Below, piece after piece: positions 1-10,787 of a stretch of 64,000 bases of DNA (position 1 is its first letter; each line of letters opens with the position of its first letter). Made by a program: the position numbers and the translations under genes. Source of the stretch: Rhynochetos jubatus. Lineage: Eukaryota; Chordata; Aves; Eurypygiformes; Rhynochetidae. The stretch covers positions 12,333,170 through 12,397,169 of the forward strand of contig CM050655.1 of the NCBI GenBank assembly GCA_027574665.1, written 5' to 3'. A model generated the notes under the pieces. The model searched no databases. It saw only the letters and a program-made list of their open reading frames with translations, and had not been told where the DNA came from.

Positions 1-1661
1 CTGTCAGATTGCAAGAAAATCCATTTCCTCCCCACACAACACTACCCTTAGAAAAACACTAACAAAGCACACCCATTCGGAAGACAATTAATAGATTGCT
101 GTTAGCAAGTATTACACAATCAATCCCAAGTCAAAACTTCTGGGATCACTTAGCACTAATGTAATGATAATCCTCTGACCGCTTGTACTGCAATTCACCA
201 GGGGGAGAGGAAACAAAGATTCCCTACATCTTTTCTTAATATTAAACAGTATTACTGAGCCACTGAAGGTTAGCTATCTACAGCTCTCACCCCTCTGAGC
301 ACACGATTGGAAATGCTATTTTATGCACTGAACTGGGAGACATAAGTAAACAATAGCACTGGACAATGCAGCACAGTTTTGCAGGTTAGCAACACTTTCT
401 GAAACATGTTTTACGGTTTTGTTAAAATCCTGATTACATTTAGAAGCAGCACAGCAACTGCAGGCAGCTTTTCATACGCTTCCTACCTTCCTTGCCAACC
501 ACGTTAGAAAAAAAGCCTTGTCATTGCAGTAAAAACAGACCACCAAAGTCCTTCCAAGAGAATAGCCTGGTCTTATCTCAAAGGCTTGCTTTACAAGTTC
601 TGACATCAGTAAGAATAATCAGATCTGGAAAAGAGGCTATTTGCTATTAATACTAATTTAATGGTCTGCTGTTACACAGTGCTATAGCCCCTCTATCTGG
701 TAACAACCAGCAATCAAGGCTCAGTTCCTCCTGAACTAGGATCTTGAACAGTGATGATGCTATGAAACAAACAATGTGAAGATAATTTCAGAAAATAACT
801 AAATCTTAAACCACATCTTGCCATCTCTAATGTTTTAGAAAATATTTTCTACCTATAAGCTTTAGGAAAGAAGTCGGTGTTGGCATATATCTAGCTGAGG
901 AAGTAAGACCAAGGAAAAACTATACAAAACCAGACGTATTATTTTCTGGAATAATTTAACAAAGAAAAATCAGGTAATGAAACCATTTAAAAGCGATATG
1001 CTAGAAAAATTCATGGCTCACATGTCTTGTAACAGTCTACAGCTAAACAACCACAGTCCCGCAGAACACAAAGATTTTACTACAGAATGTGTTTCAGGCA
1101 AAGAATGAACAACACAATGTTATATTTTTCGTGACAGTGATAAACACACACAAAAAGAGGAAATACACTAACAGAAAATCAGTTCTTAATAAGCACAATG
1201 AAACACTGCTGAGAACTTTTCAAAAGCAGCACTTCAAGCTGATGTACATTTATTTGCACAGGCATGTTTAGTAAGCATCCACACTGCAGTCTAAGACACA
1301 GTAACAGATTTAATCACACACATGTTCACATAAATTGACCCTGATTCTGCAGATGCATAACTCTACGAAAGAGAAAAGGCACCACTCACACACCCTAAAT
1401 TGGGCCTATATGTTTGCAAAATTGAGCCATATAGCAATCTCACTATAAAAACCTAAGACTAAACTACGTAAATTCAGCACTTCCACACAAAATACTATTC
1501 AGACCTCTTTACACAGTTATGTTTTTATTGGACAGCGAGCCTCTCCCATTCCACCTGCCCTTTTCCCAAAGGTTTAAAAATCAGTTGCTAAGCATGATAT
1601 GAAGTGAATTATCTCTGAAGCTACATAGTTTGTCTCCTACAGTCAGCAGCACTACACCACC

Positions 1662-1702
1662 AAAAAAAAAAAAAAAAAGAAAAGAAAAAAGAAAAAACCC
1701 AG
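1662..1702. repeat. A-rich simple tract
   Basis: A run of 17 A is followed by A-rich sequence with scattered G. No retroelement body is visible next to it on either side, so it is called as simple sequence and not as a retrocopy tail. Confidence 0.8.
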
Positions 1703-4123
1703 AAATAACATGTTGTAAAAAAGACATGAAAGTCATGGAATCCTCCTACCTACATGCTACATGAAGAACGCAGCTTGGGAAGTGCAAAATACTGCCCTTG
1801 GAGGAAAGAAAAGATAGAAAACTGGAAGAATTATACTGGAAGAATTTTGTAGGTTTTACTTATTTTATCTATATTTTTAATATTACTAGAGTAATATTGA
1901 GCATATTGATAAAGTTCCAGAAACAAACATTTATACAGCAATAAGAATAAGAATTTAGGAATGTATTTTTCCCTGCTATCACCAAATTTCACCAGGAAGA
2001 TTTAGTCCAATTAGGTATTTCTTCTGTGGAAGGGACACTGAAATTTATAAATGCTGTTGCTATTTTAATGCTCCTTATGGCTGCTTTATTCATTTTTCCC
2101 CTCTTGAATGCATTTTACCAAGGGGTCCCAGAAACCTGTGTGATAAAAAGTAAAAACCCACTCAAAAGGCTCTTCTGCATTTACTTTGTCTGTGTGTTAA
2201 CCTGGAAGCCATGCGAATGCTCATCCTCGGTCTCGTCCTGGTCGAAGTGCCCTCACCCAGCAATCCCACCTGCTCAACCCACACCGGGAGCTGCTTTCCC
2301 CCACTGAAGATGTACTTTACTCAGTGGAGTGGCTTGAGAAGAAGGTAAAAGTACAACAGCAAGTTTAAGAGCGCTTCACTTTGGAAATTTATTCCTGAGC
2401 AATGAGGAAAAAACAGCCTCAGTTTTGAACTGGAGCACAGCCACCTTATTAAATGAGACTTCTAACCCTCACCATACTGACCCAAGACCTAAGTCCCTTA
2501 GAGTAAGAAATCATCTCCATAAGACAAAGTATCTCATTGTTGTGCCTGTGTTTTTCCTATTCCTGTAATGCAAACACAAAAATGTACTGACGCTGAACAG
2601 TAACAGCTACAAGGGATCCCTTCCACACCCAGAAGGGACTGCCACATTAAAAACAAGATGCACTTTAACTTGGCGTTCAGTCTAGTTAGCTACAATGAAA
2701 CCTCCGGGTTTCCTTTCTGACCCACTGAAGGGCCAGGCACCACAAGCAAAGGAGCTGTCTTGCTCTGCAACAAATAGTCCTGAAGCAACTACAGCCTTTG
2801 GGGTCCTGATCCTGCTCGAAAACCCATACTGTGCAAATGCACAAATGCCTGCTCGTATTGTGCGCGCACACGTGTGCACAGTTAAGACTGGAGTGTTGCA
2901 AACCTGTTCAAACCACAGAGAGCCTTGAAAAGCAATCAGCAGGCTCAGAGAAATACAAGTGTGTCTGCTTTTAATTTACCTGTTTCTCTTTGTGACCTGG
3001 TACTCATGATTTTACTAGGCACCTTTCCTTGTGCAGTTTCTTTCCAAGCAAGCCGTGGGAGAAATCAGCAAAACCAAGCACTATACTGTTTTAGGTACTT
3101 CCTGAAAGCCACATGAGCTCTAGAATTTAAAGATAAAGTCAAAGACAAATCCATACCAATCTGTGTATTTACCAGGCTTTGCAGGCGGTTTCAAAGCAAT
3201 GAGTCAGATGACAAATGTACTGCAACACTAGACACAATACTGTAGATAGAGACAGGTCTTTCGCTTTAATTTTTAATTTCCATTTTCTGTGGGTTTAGAC
3301 AAACCACCGACATTACTTTAGCGTAATACTTCGCAATGAATCAATACTTTAATTTAATAATGGTATTCTGTTGTCAACATATAATAGATCACACAATGTC
3401 CTTGTATAGATGCTAAAAACATAAGCCAAATAGTAGGCAAGGGTTTGTTTTTACCAGTGATCACAGGCTAAATCAGTGTAACGAGAATCCTTACAGCCCC
3501 CACAAGAATTTTCTTCAGGGTTAAAAGGCAGCATGGAGTCATTTCAGCTAGATCCCTTCCCCTCATCATACCAGTGCTGTGAAAGCTCTCCTAGGTCATG
3601 GCATTCCAACAAACACTTCAATAAAAGGAACAGAGAGGAAATGTATGTGAACAGAATCAGTGTAGGTATCTGTGAGCGGGGCTTACTGAAACATTCCACT
3701 TCCTTACGCACTCACTGATAATTGCGCTAGTTCCAAACTATAAATGGGATTATGAATGGAAAAAGGAATAAAGTCCAGTGTCATCCAACTTGAGTGAAAC
3801 TTATAGCTGTAAAATATGAAAAACAAATAAAATTTTAACAACTTCCACTTTAGTGGTGTGACTAGAATTCTATATTTATCATTTTTATCTTGATGGTAGC
3901 CTTTCTGTTGACAAGTATTTAAGATGGGAAACACAAATCTTATCATGTCTGTGGTACATTGACTCATGGCATGTGAACAGAAAGTAAGTGGGAATGAGGA
4001 AGAAGCAAATGTTTTTTGAACTCCCAATTGTTCGCTTAATGAATTTTTTTTTCAATTCAACAGCTTCTGAGGCATTACAACTTGATAAATAACTGACATA
4101 TTAATCTTGCTCAATGTTAAAGG

Positions 4124-4144
4124 CACGTGCTTTACAGTCACGTG
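4124..4144. promoter_or_regulatory. paired CACGTG E-boxes in intron 1
   Basis: Two perfect CACGTG palindromes lie at 4124-4129 and 4139-4144, separated by 9 bases. The second reads TCACGTGT, the form preferred by MITF/TFE and USF-type bHLH factors. The motifs are seen directly. Their use as an enhancer is inference, because short motifs also arise by chance. Confidence 0.25.
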
Positions 4145-5615
4145 TGCTCCCCTCGATTTCAATGACAGCTCACGATCATAATGCGGAGTGTTCACAGATA
4201 CATGTCATTTGTTGGCAGAACGTTTTAGAGCTCTGGGAAGAGTAGGTCTGGTTTTACTACTGTTTGGCACCTCCCACAACACCCTCCAGTTGGTGAAAAC
4301 CCCGCAGTTCCATCTAAGTGTCATCCTTAATGTGAAAAAGATATTTGAGTCAGTGCGAAATAAAACAAACTGCTTTTACCAAAATGTCAGTGTTGGTAAC
4401 AGTTCAGCTGCCAGATGCTTGTTACTTGAACCCATGCCGTGCATAACAAACAGACAGAGATATGACTAGGATAAACGACCCGACCAGAAAATCTTTAGCA
4501 GGAAATCAAAGTATACTCAGGCTGCAGCCTGGACTCATAAAAAAGGTCACAATTGGACTTCACAAGATGTATCGATTAAGAGTTCTGCAACATCTCTTTC
4601 CTTGGTTACTATGCATCAGTTGAGTACCACCTGCCTGACCTCAGTTCTCTGCATTAGCCTTTGGTCATACGAACACAGGAGAAACCACGGTGCTATTTCA
4701 TAGCTGAATTCACACAGGAATTCTTGTAAGTACAGTATCTCAATTTAACGATAATAACATTACTGAAGAACCCAGAATACCATGAAAAATGCATATTGGA
4801 AAAATCAGGGCATGACTCTCTAGAAAATGAAACCAATGGCTTGATAAAAATAAAACCTCGCTGGTGTGTTCCAGTCAGTTGGTTGATTTTTCTGATCTAC
4901 AGGCTGGACTATCCTTCTAAACGAAGGATTGATTTTTGTGTTGAGCACTGGATAAAGTGGCTCATGCTGAAAAGCCATAGTCCGTGTGTGATCGTGAGAA
5001 ACACACGCAGGCACAAGACACAGAGCAAGATTTGATGAGTAAGTGGCTTTTGCTTAGTCAGAACCTGAAGGATCTTCATCAAGAATGTTCAAAACAGCTA
5101 ACAGATAGCTTGACTTTGAGTGAAACACAACCAAGAATTATTGTCATTATGCACACCCACAAAAAAGTGAGAGATTTCACAACATCTCCTCAGATGAATA
5201 CACACACAGAGAAAAGGCTTTACCAACATTTACTTCAGGTGGGCAATCAGCCGGCTTCCTGGAGAAATAACTCCTGATTTGCCTTCCATTTTCCTAACTC
5301 GGATTTTGAGCCCATTTGAACATGTTAAAACAATTAAACAAACCACAACGTGAACCACTATAAATAAAGACAGCTGCTCCTTTTCTTAAAAGCTGTGAAA
5401 TGCTAAATAACCTATGACTCCTGCCCACATATGTGCCTTGCCAAGCCAGAGGATCACACAAGGGTCTGATCTGAAAGCTGGGGCATCACATTTGTCACGT
5501 CAGATTTGTATCCTGGCGGTACAACGGGATCCATGACTTTCATTTCAATAGCAGCTGGAGCAACGGGCACACGAGGAACATGCAGCTCAACCTGGGAAAT
5601 GAGGATGAATTTGTT

Positions 5616-5631
5616 AAAAAAAAAAAAAAAA
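5616..5631. repeat. poly(A) tract
   Basis: A run of 16 A inside NRG3 intron 1. No element can be recognised in front of it. Confidence 0.8.
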
Positions 5632-7905
5632 TCCCTTTCTTCCTAGGAGCTGTTAGTGGCAGATGCAGATATCTGCTTTGGGGTCACAGCATGTCAGCAG
5701 CTCACGACAGAAAAATTGCATTTCTTCTCCCTCTCCCCTCCAGTGGATACTGCAGCCTCGGAGAATTTCACATGCATCCTCAGAGATGCTTACATGCATC
5801 AGGAAAGTACAGCTGTAGGCTTTCAAAAAAATGTCCACATGCCCTACAAATTCAAATCCTTTTTTATGTAATCTATTTAATCTGCCATTAATGATAATCT
5901 CTGCTATCAATGTGCCCAAACAGGGTCAATTTCTGCTGGATTTACACTTCTTGCATTTCATCCTATAACCAAGCTGTATTTAATGAAGGGGAACACCCTG
6001 CTGTAAAAGGTATTAGCAGTCTCCCTAAAACAAATAATAGTTACAAGACTCCGGCAACTGCCAGGAACATTTCAAGATTGTGGGTTTTCTTCCTCCTTTG
6101 TGTGCCTTCCGTGGAGGAGAGTCCTGTCAGCTGAACATTATTTATTAATCAGGATATTATTGCCTTCTATACCTCATAAGGAGACTGCATAAAGGGGCGG
6201 AAATTGCTATGGACTTCTCTTACGTACTCAGAAAGATAGAAAGGGGAGAAAGGAAGAGATTGCAAGGAAGCATTTCTACCCTGACAGATCCCACCTGGCA
6301 AGCCCAGGCAGCATTTCAGACACACACAGGTCACGGCAGTTTGAAACACCACATAACATATCTGGTTCACACAAGGCTTGGAAACAGAGACACAGGGTGA
6401 AAATCAGGCTCCCTTTCCTCTTGTTCTCAAAAAGCACCCTATAGAGCTTCCTACACCTAAGCGGAATGGGCAGGGTTCAGCTCGACAAGAGATTTCCTTC
6501 TGGTAACATCTGAGTCCCTTAGGTTCTACCTACAGAGCACACAGGCTGGCACACCTGGGAGGGATGGGTCTCTCCCAATTGCCGTAGCACACATTGGGAA
6601 AGTGAGTTACTGCCTTGTTTGCTCTTCTGGTTTAGTGGTAGTTTTATTCCTAATCCTTCCCAGCCATCCTCCACCTGTACACCCACCCACACATACACAT
6701 CCAATTTGCTGTCCTTCTCCCGGTTTCGTCAATTCACAAGATCAGCTCGCTCCGCACATGCTCTCTGCCCCGGGGCTCATGAGCAAATAGATTTAATGGA
6801 CAAAATAAAGTTCGAATGACTTGCCAACAAAATCCTCTAGCAGAACAGCCACACAATAACATGCAAAAGGGGAGCCCTGGGCTGCAAAAGCAATTGAGGC
6901 GGTGGCATTCCATTGAACTGACGTTCCTAGGAGAAGCAACCAAGAGTTAATGGAGGACACACGGCTTCTCACTTCTTATACTGCATCCACGAAAACGCAG
7001 ATGACGACTATAATACAGTGTAACTGAGCATTTCGCTAAATAGCACTGCACAGGAGTTCTTTGGGCAGGGGTCACGTTTGTCCTAGATAACCTTTACAAG
7101 AAGCTGAAAGTTGATGCACCCAGACCAAACGGATTTTCAGATTCAGCCCGAAGCCTTAGGTTTGGCTTGGGAGGGTGCCACAGAGCATCGGTCCGAGAAC
7201 TAGCCCTCTCCTCTGCTTAAAAGAGTCAGTTACGACAAGACGGTGCCGTGGCTACACACAGGAGCCGGGAAAGCGTTTGGCTGCGTCTGCATATTCGCGG
7301 GATGCCCTGTGCTCCTTCCTGGCGGCGCTGCAGGCGGCTCCGCCAGGCGCCGGGACGGAGGGAGCATCCTTCCGGAGCCAGCTCTCACCTGTTCCAAGGG
7401 AGACGGACTGTGGAAAGCCGACCTCCCTCACCGGCGGAGAGGCACAGGCGTGACCCTGCCCGCCCCTCCCGGGGGCCACTCTCCCCGCTGCCCCTTCTGG
7501 CAGCCGCCGCTGCCGGGGGGTGGGGGTCACCACCTGTCCCTCTGGTCCGGACACCTCCCGGCGCCTCCCAACACCTTCCGCAGAGCCTGGGAGGGGACAG
7601 ACGGGTCTGCGTCTTCCCTAAACCCCACAGCGGTACCCAGTCACCCCAAATGGCTGCTCCTGCCTCACCATCCATCGCACAAGCGGGGAAATTGCCGGGG
7701 GCGGGGGGAGAGAACAGCAGCGCAAACTTCGGAGCTTCCCGGCCTCCCGCAGGGCAGTAACCGCACGGGAGCCCCGCGTCTGCCCAAGACGCGTCTGCAG
7801 CCCCCGACCGCGGCGTCGCCCCGACCCGAGCCCGCCGGCACTCGGCAAACGCCGCGTCCCGCCGGGGCGACGCGAGCGCCCCGAAGGCGCGGGGCGGCTG
7901 GCTTC

Positions 7906-7911
7906 ACTTAC
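7906..7911 (-). other. NRG3: splice donor of NRG3 exon 1
   Basis: On the minus strand the exon ends with CCC followed by GTAAGT, a perfect consensus 5' splice site; the G of the GT is at 7911. The split is after the first base of a codon (phase 1). The leftover C joined to an exon starting AC would give His, which fits the mammalian protein, where the conserved Pro-Lys is followed by one variable residue and then His-Thr-Thr-Thr. If the donor is not used, the frame stops at once, two codons further on. Confidence 0.85.
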
Positions 7912-8615
7912 GGGTTTTGGGGGTCGTGCTGGCCTCCGGCGTGGTGGTGGTGGACTCCTGGAAGGGAGACAAGGTCCAGGACGGCGCCGAGTCGTGGACG
8001 TAAATCTTGTAGGAGGAGGTAGCGTGTGCCGCAGTGGGCCAGGCGGGCAGCGGCGGGGTGCCGGGGGCGGCGGGCGGCGGCCGGGCGCCGCGGCCGGCGG
8101 TGCCGGGGGGGCCGCTGGCGGGCGGCGCCGTGTGGGGCGCGGCGGGGTGCCGCGCCGCGGTGGGCCGCGGGCCGCCCCGCGCCGGGCCGCGGGTGCCGGG
8201 GGGCCGCGGGGGGGCCCGGCTCATGGTGGTGAGTCGGGGGCTGACGCGGCTGGGCGGCCGCGGCGTGGCGGGGGCGACGGTGGTCTCCGCGCCGCGGGGG
8301 GGGGGCGGTGGGCTTGGAGAGGAAGAAGGGGTCCTGCCCCACGCCCTTGGCGTCCATCAGCTCGGTGGGGACGTACTCCTTGACGGAGCCCACCACGATC
8401 CACTTGAGCAGCATGAGGCTGAGCCCCAGGCCGATGAAGCCGATGAAGAGGGGCACCACGCACAGCCACGTCTGCTGCCGGTTCCAGACGATGCAGTCGC
8501 TGCAGCGCAGCTCCCGCGGCGGCCCCCCGGCCCCATCCCCGCCCGGGCCCCCCGCCGCCGCCGCCGCCTCCGCCGCCGCCCCGGGCGCCGCGGCGCCGGC
8601 AGCCCCCTCGCTCAT
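7912..8615 (-). CDS. NRG3: neuregulin 3, first coding exon (apparent frameshift)
   Basis: NRG3 is a membrane-anchored EGF-family growth factor that activates ERBB4 in the nervous system. This exon encodes the part before the EGF domain. Seen: a start ATG with A at -3, an Ala/Gly-rich N-terminus (residues 1-33), then RELRCSDCIVWNRQQTW, a hydrophobic segment at about residues 50-77 (internal signal/membrane segment) and KEYVPTELMDAKGVGQDPFF to residue 98. This stretch is nearly identical to mammalian NRG3 as I remember it. After residue 104 the first frame leaves the family. Another frame takes over from 8296, with SPRLTTMSRAP, PAWPTAAHATSSY and HDSAPSWTLSPFQ, to the donor at 7911. The switch is in a run of ten C (8296-8305). 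Nine C gives one frame of 234 codons plus one base. The middle is Pro/Arg/Ala/Gly-rich where mammals are Ser/Thr-rich. Identity is very sure; the exact sequence around the C run is not. Confidence 0.95.
8296..8305 (-). other. NRG3: C10 homopolymer at frame break in NRG3
   Basis: Ten G on the plus strand, read as ten C in the NRG3 sense strand. The upstream frame enters as Lys-Pro-Thr-Ala and the downstream NRG3-like frame leaves as Arg-Gly-Ala-Glu-Thr-Thr. The two join only if the run length is a multiple of three (9 or 12). A 10-base GC homopolymer in a GC-extreme island is a classic place for a sequencing or consensus error. Confidence 0.8.
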
Positions 8616-8915
8616 CCTAGGGGCCGTCCGCAGCGCCGCCGCGGCCCCGGGGCATCAGCACGCCGCGGCTGCCGGCGGCATGCGGCGGAGGGGGGCGGAG
8701 GAGAGCGGAGCGGGGCGGAGGGGAGCGCGGCGCAGCGGAGCGGGCGGCGGGAGCGCCCCGCTCAGTCACGCCGCCGGCATGGCATGCCCTGCGCAGCCTC
8801 CCGCGGCCGCGGAGTCAGCGGGACGGCCGCGCCATCCGCCGGGCGCCCTCCTCTTGCGCTGCCCGCTTCAGCCTCTTCGCTCTCCTTTTCCCGCCGCTCC
8901 CAGGTTTTTCTTCCC

Positions 8916-8934
8916 TTTTTTTTTTTTTTTTTTT
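8916..8934. repeat. poly(T) tract in NRG3 upstream region
   Basis: A run of 19 T on the plus strand (A on the NRG3 sense strand), about 300 bases upstream of the ATG. No retroelement is attached. It may separate nucleosomes in the promoter, but that is inference. Confidence 0.85.
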
Positions 8935-9091
8935 CTCCTGGTAATAAGTCGCAAGAATCAGCCTCCTCGATTAATTTTTTTTATCCCAAGCGTGCGGCTC
9001 CGGCGGCGGGCTGGCGCATTCCTTCACACTGACGCTCCTTCTCTCCTCTTTTTCCTCTCCCCTCGGGGCTGGGGGATCTTTTCTTTCCGTC

Positions 9092-9114
9092 TTTCCTTCC
9101 TTCCTTCCTTTCCT
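9092..9114 (-). repeat. GGAA microsatellite (minus strand)
   Basis: TTCC repeats on the plus strand, so GGAA repeats on the NRG3 sense strand, with more pyrimidine-rich sequence on both sides. ETS-family factors bind GGAA cores, so a promoter role is possible but unproven. A second GGAA tract in the opposite orientation lies about 600 bases away at 9696-9719. Confidence 0.8.
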
Positions 9115-9345
9115 CCGCTCCCTCCCCCGCCCGCTCGGCTCCTGCCTATGCCCGGCCGCGGCGCAGCAGCATCCCCCGGCTGCTCCGCGGGGAGGCGGCG
9201 GCGCGGCGCAGCGCACCCGCCACTCCGCGGCCCCGCGGCCAACCCGCGGCCGGCGCCGGGCCAGGGAGGCCGATCCGCGGGCGGGGCCCGGGGGCAGGAG
9301 GCACGGCTCCGCGCGGCTCCTCCGCGCCCGCGCTAAGTCCGGCCC

Positions 9346-10787
9346 GGCATCAAAACTCCGACGAGGGTTCCCGACAGAAAAAAAAAAAATCCACACACAA
9401 ACACACACGAAAAAGGAAAATGAAGACGAAGCCCTGGAGGGTGGACGGCAGTGACCCAGTCGCAAAAAAAATACGGATCCGGCAAATAAATAGGGACGCA
9501 GAAAGCAGCTCCTGCCAAGCTTGCAGCTCCTGTTCAATTGTGTATTCCTATCGCAGCGCAAGGGAGGCAGGCTAGCGCGCAGAAAGTAAGGCGCCTCCCA
9601 CCAAAGCCTAATGGTGGTTTCTTAATGCGCACAAGATAAATAAATGATCCAGGCAAAGCCCTCGGGAGGGTGTATGCCACGGCAAGCGGAGCCCAGGAAA
9701 GGAAGGAAGGAAGGAAGGGGAGGAAAAGAAAAAAGCAAGGGGAGGGGGGAGGGATCGCCTGAACCCATCCTGTGGTAGCAACGCTATAGGCTGGTGCTGC
9801 ATGTCAGAAAAGACATGTGTGGGGAGCGGCGAGGCGGGTGCGTGTGCACGGGGGAGGTGGAGACACCTGCAGAGAGGATTCCCAGCCAAAGACCTGCGCT
9901 CCGCACGAGGAGAGGTTCTCCGGTGCTGATGCTGTCCGAGAACCAACAAGCAGTGTTTGTTGTTGTTCCTAAAGGAATACCAAAACCACCAGACAGCTGC
10001 AGCAACAGAATGGTCCTTTCCAGCAGCTGGGGGGACGTTGCCAGACAGGTTTGATACTGAAACTACTCCAGCCCTTTGATCTGCTCCAGAGTTGAGCTCC
10101 GAAGTTCAAGGTGTCAACAGCGTGTGCTTTCCATTCATTCAATGGACAGAACACTTAAAGAGCAGGGGTGGTCCCCGAAGGACTAAGAGTCATGTACCAC
10201 ACGGTGGGTTTATCGCTGTTTTCAAAATGGTCTATAAAATCAAGTATATACAGATGTTTTTAACCCTTTTTTCAAAGCTGTTACCTCACTGGTGTCATTG
10301 GCCTGGTATTGACACGTAAGCGTAATTTCCTTAGTCATGTATTTAGGAGTATATTAATATTTATACCGAATAATTGGACAGAAAAGTTGGAAGAAAACTG
10401 TGAAATACTTTTGTTCTGTTTATACACAGACAAATAAAGAACATAAAATACCGCAACTGAAACATATCTGCTTGGATTTTTCTTCAGAATGAATGTTAAT
10501 AGCATTTATAATATGATATGAAAATTACATTAACTAGCCATCTAGATTACTGTCACATAAAGCAATCCAACTGGAGTTGGCATTGTCTCTAAGATGGATC
10601 TGTCCTAACAGCTGTCAGGAAAATCTGCAGAAGTGGCTTAGCAGGTAAGCGTACTGTTTAAATGCTTTCTCATAAAAAGCCACTTTGGCACTGGAAAATG
10701 TGAAATATGGGTTTCTAATCCTTCAATGAAGAGACAAAAGGATTGGGGAAAGCATTTAGAAACAACCACATAAGCATTGTCCAGTAC
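9346..10787. other. intergenic, upstream flank of NRG3
   Basis: GC content falls steadily from the CpG island to ordinary AT-rich sequence. Apart from the GGAA tract at 9696-9719, I see no gene, repeat family or RNA. Open frames here are short and have no family resemblance. Confidence 0.6.
9696..9719 (+). repeat. GGAA microsatellite (plus strand)
   Basis: About five GGAA units inside a longer purine-rich stretch (to about 9752). It is the mirror orientation of the tract at 9092-9114. Confidence 0.8.

Larger units (their letters stand above)
1..7911 (-). other. NRG3: NRG3 intron 1, 5' part (partial)
   Basis: This is everything downstream of the exon 1 splice donor on the minus strand, so it is the start of the first intron; the intron leaves the window at position 1. 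NRG3 intron 1 is known to be very long in other vertebrates, so the absence of exon 2 (EGF-domain side) is expected. Only short open frames without family resemblance occur here. I see no CR1 or LTR copy. Simple A-rich tracts lie at 1662-1702 and 5616-5631. The part next to the exon (about 7250-7905) is GC-rich and belongs to the CpG island. Alternative NRG3 first exons could lie in the intron, but none can be recognised. Confidence 0.8.
8616..9340 (-). promoter_or_regulatory. NRG3: presumed NRG3 5' UTR and core promoter
   Basis: This sequence lies directly upstream of the NRG3 ATG on the minus strand and within the CpG island. It is GC-rich with repeated G/C boxes. Two sense-strand purine tracts interrupt it: a 19-base A run (8916-8934 on the plus strand as T) and a GGAA repeat (9092-9114). 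No TATA box at a convincing distance is seen, and the transcription start cannot be placed from sequence alone. Long open frames on the plus strand here (for example through 8308-9336) are by-products of GC richness. Confidence 0.6.
7250..9345. promoter_or_regulatory. NRG3: CpG island over NRG3 exon 1 and promoter
   Basis: About 2 kb of very GC-rich, CpG-dense sequence stands out sharply from the AT-rich sequence on both sides. It covers the start of intron 1, the whole first coding exon and the sequence upstream of the ATG. This is the usual setting of a vertebrate neuronal or developmental gene promoter without a strong TATA box. The edges are judged by eye: density rises near 7250 and falls near 9345. 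It contains long G runs on the plus strand (C runs on the NRG3 sense strand), which produce many long but meaningless open frames on both strands. Confidence 0.85.

Noticed and set aside
3704-4027. Minus-strand open frame of 107 codons in NRG3 intron 1
   Set aside because: It is on the NRG3 sense strand, but no match to NRG3 exon 2 or an EGF domain was seen and the composition is AT-driven.
7243-8022. Plus-strand open frame of 259 codons
   Set aside because: It crosses intron 1 and exon 1 of NRG3 in antisense, with compositionally biased translation and competing frames of similar length on both strands.
8034-9032. Plus-strand open frame of 332 codons
   Set aside because: This is another GC-driven antisense frame over the same island, overlapping the previous one in a different frame, without any family resemblance.
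8308-9336. Plus-strand open frame of 342 codons in the CpG island
   Set aside because: It is antisense to NRG3 exon 1 and its upstream region, with low-complexity Pro/Ala/Arg/Gly composition and runs of Phe from the poly(T) tract. GC richness removes stop codons by chance. No domain is visible.
8971-9561. Minus-strand open frame of 196 codons upstream of NRG3
   Set aside because: Low complexity (Arg/Ala/Pro and Phe runs), no domain, and located in the promoter and 5' UTR zone. At most it could overlap an upstream open frame.
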